Below are positions 5,021-8,124 of a stretch of 8,124 bases of DNA, one piece after another (position 1 is the first letter of the stretch; every line of letters begins with the position of its first letter). The notes beneath the pieces were generated by a model that searched no databases, was not told where the DNA came from, and saw only the letters and a list, made by a program, of their open reading frames with translations. The position numbers and the translations under genes were made by a program. The DNA is from CAZCZR01 sp964503455 (GTDB lineage Bacteria > Bacillota > Clostridia > UBA1381): positions 1 to 8,124 of the forward strand of contig CAZCZR010000071.1 of NCBI GenBank assembly GCA_964503455.1, read 5' to 3'.

Positions 5021-5766
5021 AAACTTTAATGACAAGTATAGGAAACGAGTTTTATAAGCTGCTTATAAAGAAAAAGTACACGGTGTTTCTTCTGATAGCT
5101 ATAGCTGTAAGCTTTACGCGCATAGGCGGCGGCGCTCTGGTGCAGAAGCTGTCAGGCGGCGAAATAACCGTGGCGGTGGGCAACATACCCGTTACAATGC
5201 TGGGACTTTTCGCGGAGGTGCTTGTGCCGCTTATCGTGTTTATGGCGGTAACGGACCTTATAGCGACAGAAATAAGCGAAGGCACATTCAAGGCGGCGCT
5301 GCTGCTGCCGCAGACAAGAATGAAGGTACTGACGTCAAAGGCGGGCGCGGCGTTTCTGATGGGAGCCGCTTACTATGTGATTTTGCTTATATCGTGCTTT
5401 ATAATAGAGGCGGTATTCGGCGGAAATGTTGGCGAGCATATGCTGCTTACTACGGCTGCGTACCTTATAGACCTTGTGCCGCTCATGGTGCTTGTGCTTA
5501 TGGCGTCGGTAATAAATTTTTCCGCAAAGGGACCGACATTTGCAATGTTTTTATGTATATTGATCTATGTTTTGACAAAGTACATGGTCTATTTCGTGGA
5601 AGGCTCCGGCGGGATACTTTTCACAGCGTATTTGCAGTGGCATAAGCTATGGATAGGCTCGACGCTTCCGGCGAGGGCGCTTCTGCCGAAGGCGGGAGTC
5701 ATAATAGGCTCCGGCGTGCTTTTGTACGGTGTATCGTATATACTTATGGAAAGAAAAGAATTTTAA
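5017..5766 (+). CDS. ABC-2 type transporter permease
   Basis: This 249-residue membrane protein is the partner of the ATPase just upstream. About six hydrophobic segments are visible, near residues 21-40, 58-82, 109-131, 146-166, 173-194 and 226-244. Between the second and third lies EISEGTFKAALLLPQTR (85-101), a cytoplasmic motif common to the BcrB/LanEG-like ABC-2 permeases, where an E-GT pattern and a basic residue before the third helix recur. The start is GTG at 5017, overlapping the ATPase stop (GTGA), with GGGGAG (5003-5008) 8 bp upstream; ATG at 5029 is a possible alternative. Only one permease gene is present, so the transporter is likely a homodimer of permease with two ATPases, as in BcrAB, rather than a two-permease LanFEG complex. 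Confidence 0.9.
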   Translation: MKTLMTSIGNEFYKLLIKKKYTVFLLIAIAVSFTRIGGGALVQKLSGGEITVAVGNIPVTMLGLFAEVLVPLIVFMAVTDLIATEISEGTFKAALLLPQTRMKVLTSKAGAAFLMGAAYYVILLISCFIIEAVFGGNVGEHMLLTTAAYLIDLVPLMVLVLMASVINFSAKGPTFAMFLCILIYVLTKYMVYFVEGSGGILFTAYLQWHKLWIGSTLPARALLPKAGVIIGSGVLLYGVSYILMERKEF

Positions 5767-5771
5767 ATGCT

Positions 5772-6929
5772 ATGAAGATAAAGACTAAATTCACGGTCTC
5801 GAACGTGCTGATGCTTATAATACCTCTGACGATAATAGGAATAACCACCGCGTGCTTTTTGGTCATGTTCGCGGTGAGATTCCCGTCAAGCCGCGAGATG
5901 TACACAAAGCTTTCGCTTCTTGACCCCGCGAATATGATCGCGGTGCTGGGCGAGTTTTTTCAGCACAACCCCGATGCGGGATTATATGTGTTTATATGGG
6001 CGGTTTTATCGGTAGCTGTTCTGGCGGTAACGGTAACGGTCATAACGGGAAGCCTTTCAAGGAGCATACGCAAGCCTATAGACGAGCTTAAGGCGGCTGC
6101 CGAAAATATCCGCGAGGGCAATCTTGATTTTGAGCTTCTGGGCAACGAGTATGCAGAGTTTGACGAACTTTGCAGATGCTTTGACGATATGCGCACAGCT
6201 CTTAAGAGCTCGCGCGAGCGCGAGGCGCAGCTTCGCTCCGAAAGAAGTATGCTTTTAGCGAACATTTCCCACGATCTTAAGACGCCGATCACTTCCATAA
6301 AAGGCTATATCGAGGGCATCCGCGACGGCATAGCCGACACGCCCGAAAAGCTTGAGCGCTATCTTGACACCATCTATACCAAAGCCGTGATATTGGACGA
6401 TATGGTAAGCAACCTGTCGGTGTATTCGAAGCTAGAGCTTTCGAAGCTGAGGTTTGAGTTTGAAAAAGGGAGCGTAAACGATTTTTTAAGCGACGTGCTT
6501 GCCGAATACAGGCTTGATCTGGAAAAGCACGGCATGGAGCTTACGACCGAGTTCTGTGAGGAAGATACAACGGTACTCATCGACTATGAGCAGATGCTTC
6601 GTGTCATAACGAACATTCTTGACAATTCGGTGAAGTACAAAAAAGAGGGAAGAGGTCTTATACGCGTAAGCACAAAAACGGAAAACGGCGGCGTTATAAT
6701 CAGGATAGACGACGACGGGATAGGTATTTCCGCGGACGAGCTTGAAAGCGTGTTCGAGGAATTTTACCGCGCCGATGCATCGAGAAACCCCAACATCAAG
6801 GGCAGCGGACTGGGACTTGGCATAGCGAAGCAGATAATAACAGCGCACAAGGGCAAAATATGGCTGAAGCAGGGTGAAAACGGACTCGGCACCACGGCCA
6901 TGATATATCTGCCCTTATGGAACCGCTAA
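5772..6929 (+). CDS. Sensor histidine kinase (HisKA, HAMP)
   Basis: This 385-residue membrane sensor kinase autophosphorylates on histidine and passes the phosphate to a response regulator, very likely the one encoded at 7109-7792. Two membrane helices are predicted near 10-36 and 71-95, with a short extracytoplasmic loop of about 35 residues between them. A HAMP linker follows (about 95-145). The H-box is NISHDLKTPITS with H167 as phosphoacceptor, the N-box runs N281-x3-N285, the G1 box is D314-x-G-x-G and the G2 box is GSGLGLG (344-350). The ATG at 5772 lies 5 bp after the permease stop; there is no strong ribosome binding site, so translation probably depends on coupling. The gene position after an ABC exporter suggests sensing of envelope stress or of the transported peptide. 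Confidence 0.93.
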   Translation: MKIKTKFTVSNVLMLIIPLTIIGITTACFLVMFAVRFPSSREMYTKLSLLDPANMIAVLGEFFQHNPDAGLYVFIWAVLSVAVLAVTVTVITGSLSRSIRKPIDELKAAAENIREGNLDFELLGNEYAEFDELCRCFDDMRTALKSSREREAQLRSERSMLLANISHDLKTPITSIKGYIEGIRDGIADTPEKLERYLDTIYTKAVILDDMVSNLSVYSKLELSKLRFEFEKGSVNDFLSDVLAEYRLDLEKHGMELTTEFCEEDTTVLIDYEQMLRVITNILDNSVKYKKEGRGLIRVSTKTENGGVIIRIDDDGIGISADELESVFEEFYRADASRNPNIKGSGLGLGIAKQIITAHKGKIWLKQGENGLGTTAMIYLPLWNR

Positions 6930-7108
6930 TCAATTAACGCCTGTCGGCTCAGCACACATTGAACCTGCATCTTTTCCGTCACTTAACGCTAAAGCTTCTT
7001 GACATACGCGAGTATGCCTGCGAGGATTCGGCGCATCTGACGAAAAATCCGGCTGCGTTCGCTGTAACCGTAATTAATCAGTGCTTCCGTTGGAGAAGGA
7101 GAAATCAA
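6930..7108 (+). other. Noncoding gap between kinase and regulator genes
   Basis: These 179 bp separate two genes that are normally adjacent or overlapping. No terminator is visible. A consensus-like TTGACA (6999-7004) is present, but the best -10 at the right distance (GAGGAT, 7022-7027) matches only 3 of 6 bases. CATAC (7003-7007) and GTATG (7012-7016) form a short hairpin with a GCGA tetraloop. Weakly related inverted ends (6926-6938 and about 7069-7080) flank most of the gap. The reading frame open upstream of the regulator start shows no protein-like features. Confidence 0.4.
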
Positions 7109-7792
7109 ATGAAAAAGCGTATACTTATAATTGAGGACGATGTAAGCATAGCGGAGCTTGAAAGAGATTATCTTGAGATAAACGGCTTTTCAGCAGAGAT
7201 CGCCGGAGACGGCAAAAAAGGTCTAGATATGGCGCTGCTAAATGATTACGATCTTATAATAATAGATGTAATGCTGCCCGTAATGGACGGCTTTTCTGTA
7301 TGTACGGAGCTTCGCAGAAAAAAGGAGGTTCCTGTGATCTTCCTCTCCGCCAAAGGCGAGGATATAGACAAGATACGCGGCTTGGGACTGGGAGCGGACG
7401 ATTATATGACGAAGCCGTTCAGCCCCAACGAGCTTGTGGCGCGGGTAAAGGCTCACATAGCAAGACGCGAGCGCATTTTAAACAGCATACAAAGTCCGGA
7501 CAATGTTATAACCCTGCGCGGACTTTCGATAGATCTTACGGCGCGCAAGGTCACCTCCGGAGGCAAAGAAGTGACACTTACGGCGAAAGAGTACGATCTG
7601 CTTTCATACATGGCGAAAAACATCGGCAGAACTTTCACCAAGGAACAGCTCTTTGATCGCATATGGGGTATGGATTCCTTTGGAGAAATATCAACGGTGA
7701 CAGTCCATGTCCAGCGCATAAGGGAAAAAATACGCCTGGGCGATGACCGATATATCGAGACCGTATGGGGAGTCGGCTACAGGATAAAATGA
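7109..7792 (+). CDS. OmpR/PhoB-family response regulator
   Basis: This 227-residue DNA-binding regulator is the likely partner of the histidine kinase upstream. The receiver domain (about 1-118) has acidic residues E9, D10 and D11, the phosphoacceptor D53 in LIIIDVMLPVMDG, S80 and K102 followed by P103-F104. The C-terminal winged helix-turn-helix (about 130-227) has typical sequences such as LTAKEYDLLSYM, the recognition helix STVTVHVQRIREKI and the closing VWGVGYRIK. AAGGAG (7096-7101) is 7 bp before the ATG at 7109; a TTG at 6959 in frame is rejected. Proteins of this family bind tandem direct repeats as dimers, which suits the phased repeats at 2923-2986. Whether it binds there is untested. 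Confidence 0.95.
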   Translation: MKKRILIIEDDVSIAELERDYLEINGFSAEIAGDGKKGLDMALLNDYDLIIIDVMLPVMDGFSVCTELRRKKEVPVIFLSAKGEDIDKIRGLGLGADDYMTKPFSPNELVARVKAHIARRERILNSIQSPDNVITLRGLSIDLTARKVTSGGKEVTLTAKEYDLLSYMAKNIGRTFTKEQLFDRIWGMDSFGEISTVTVHVQRIREKIRLGDDRYIETVWGVGYRIK

Positions 7793-7819
7793 TTCGGGCG
7801 GCTCCTTAAAAACCCACTC

Positions 7820-7847
7820 ACAACCCTTACCCTCGCGGCATAATATA
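7820..7847 (+). promoter_or_regulatory. Possible sigma-K-like promoter of the small peptide gene
   Basis: CATAATATA (7839-7847) fits the CATANNNTA -10 consensus of the mother-cell sporulation factor sigma-K, and an AC pair (7820-7821) lies 17 bp before it, as that factor needs. The same bases can be read as a sigma-A -10 CATAAT, but no TTGACA-like box lies 17 bp upstream. Transcription would start around 7854-7856, shortly before the ribosome binding site. The sigma-K match is a short motif and could be chance. Confidence 0.4.
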
Positions 7848-7862
7848 TATTAATCCCGAGGG
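7830..7862. repeat. Inverted repeat spanning the -10 region
   Basis: CCCTCG (7830-7835) and CGAGGG (7857-7862) are perfectly complementary, and GG (7837-7838) can also pair with CC (7855-7856) past a bulged C. The arms enclose the AT-rich -10 region and end one base before the ribosome binding site of the small peptide. In DNA it could be an operator; in RNA read through from the regulator gene it could form a hairpin. Confidence 0.5.
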
Positions 7863-7878
7863 AAAGGAGGTCAGGATC

Positions 7879-7989
7879 ATGGGTGAGTGCGGATGCAACA
7901 ACGGCTGCGGCGGATGCAGCGGTTTCGATTTCGATATGATTTTGTGGGTACTTATCATTATCGTTATCGTTACCTGTATGTGTGACTGA
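7879..7989 (+). CDS. 36-aa cysteine-rich single-helix membrane peptide
   Basis: This small open frame begins MGECGCNNGCGGCSG, continues with an acidic FDFD, then a hydrophobic helix at about 20-32 and ends TCMCD. Six of 36 residues are cysteine (4, 6, 10, 13, 33, 35), clustered on both sides of the helix. AAAGGAGGT (7863-7871), a full Shine-Dalgarno match, is 7 bp before the ATG, and a strong terminator follows 19 bp after the stop, so this is a real, separately bounded gene. The Gly-rich head plus single helix recalls small YjcZ-type sporulation membrane proteins of Bacilli, but those lack this cysteine content, so I do not assign a family. Possible roles are metal binding, a disulfide-linked spore coat or membrane component, or a small regulator of a membrane complex. 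Function unknown. Confidence 0.8.
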   Translation: MGECGCNNGCGGCSGFDFDMILWVLIIIVIVTCMCD

Positions 7990-8008
7990 TACATGAATTG
8001 ATTTTTAT

Positions 8009-8046
8009 TCGGGGCGCTGCGTTATTTGCGGCGCCCCGATTGTTTT
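8009..8046 (+). terminator. Rho-independent terminator after the small peptide gene
   Basis: Bases 8009-8020 (TCGGGGCGCTGC) pair with 8028-8039 in a 12-bp stem with one wobble and a 7-nt loop, followed by TTGTTTT (8040-8046). It is among the strongest hairpins in the window. Confidence 0.9.
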
Positions 8047-8089
8047 GAGGATGCAATATGGTATAAGTGAAATTTATATCAAATTATGC

Positions 8090-8118
8090 TTGAAAATTAT
8101 ACAAATAAGTGCTATAAT
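8090..8118 (+). promoter_or_regulatory. Strong promoter reading out of the right edge
   Basis: TTGAAA (8090-8095) is 17 bp from a perfect TATAAT (8113-8118), which is preceded by TGC and so is an extended -10. Its gene lies beyond the window, with a start site for transcription near 8124. Confidence 0.82.
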
Positions 8119-8124
8119 GGTCAT

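Noticed and set aside
5649..5771. Upstream in-frame extension of the histidine kinase overlapping the permease gene.
   Set aside because: It runs through permease coding sequence in another frame; the kinase begins with its basic residues and first membrane helix at ATG 5772.
6999..7027. Promoter for the response regulator using TTGACA at 6999-7004.
   Set aside because: The -35 is perfect but no acceptable -10 lies 16-18 bp downstream (3 of 6 matches at best); kept only as a remark on the gap.

Overview
The window looks like chromosomal DNA of a Clostridia-class Firmicute. The strongest reason is an intact SCIFF (six-cysteine ranthipeptide) precursor and maturase pair, a locus known to be nearly universal in Clostridia. 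Purine-rich AAGGAG/AAAGGAGGT ribosome binding sites, TTG and GTG starts, sigma-A promoters with extended -10 boxes and a bacitracin/lantibiotic-type ABC transporter with its two-component system fit the same group. The family cannot be fixed from sequence alone. All supported genes are on the + strand.

Region 1 (about 1-2530) is the SCIFF unit. A near-consensus promoter (66-94) drives scfA (46 aa, six cysteines). A strong hairpin plus T-tract (358-395) then separates scfA from scfB, the radical SAM/SPASM thioether-forming maturase, which most likely starts at a TTG at 448. An HD-domain phosphohydrolase follows 19 bp later. The partial terminator suggests much more peptide mRNA than maturase mRNA.

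Region 2 (about 2540-3120) holds rhaM, an L-rhamnose mutarotase with no other rhamnose gene beside it, followed by a clear terminator. After it lies a short regulatory region: a 21-bp unit repeated twice with a third partial copy, phased by about two helical turns each. These copies run into an extended -10 promoter that lacks a good -35, and a leader with a long-range stem follows.

Region 3 (3122-7792) is a five-gene envelope-response unit: a secreted or membrane-anchored protein of unknown function, an ABC ATPase of the BcrA/LanF type with Glu in place of the Q-loop Gln, its six-helix ABC-2 permease, a sensor histidine kinase and an OmpR-family response regulator. The first four genes are closely spaced. 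The regulator is set off by 179 bp and comes last, which is not the usual order. A working model is that the kinase and regulator sense cell-envelope or peptide stress and control this unit through the phased repeats at 2923-2986. That model is inference.

Region 4 (about 7793-8124) has a 36-aa, six-cysteine, single-helix membrane peptide with a near-perfect ribosome binding site and a promoter resembling a sigma-K sporulation promoter. A strong terminator follows, and then a consensus promoter reading out of the window.

The best candidates for something new are the phased operator array, the tiny cysteine-rich membrane peptide with its inverted-repeat promoter, and the attenuated scfA-scfB arrangement. 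No tRNA, rRNA, insertion sequence or CRISPR array was seen.
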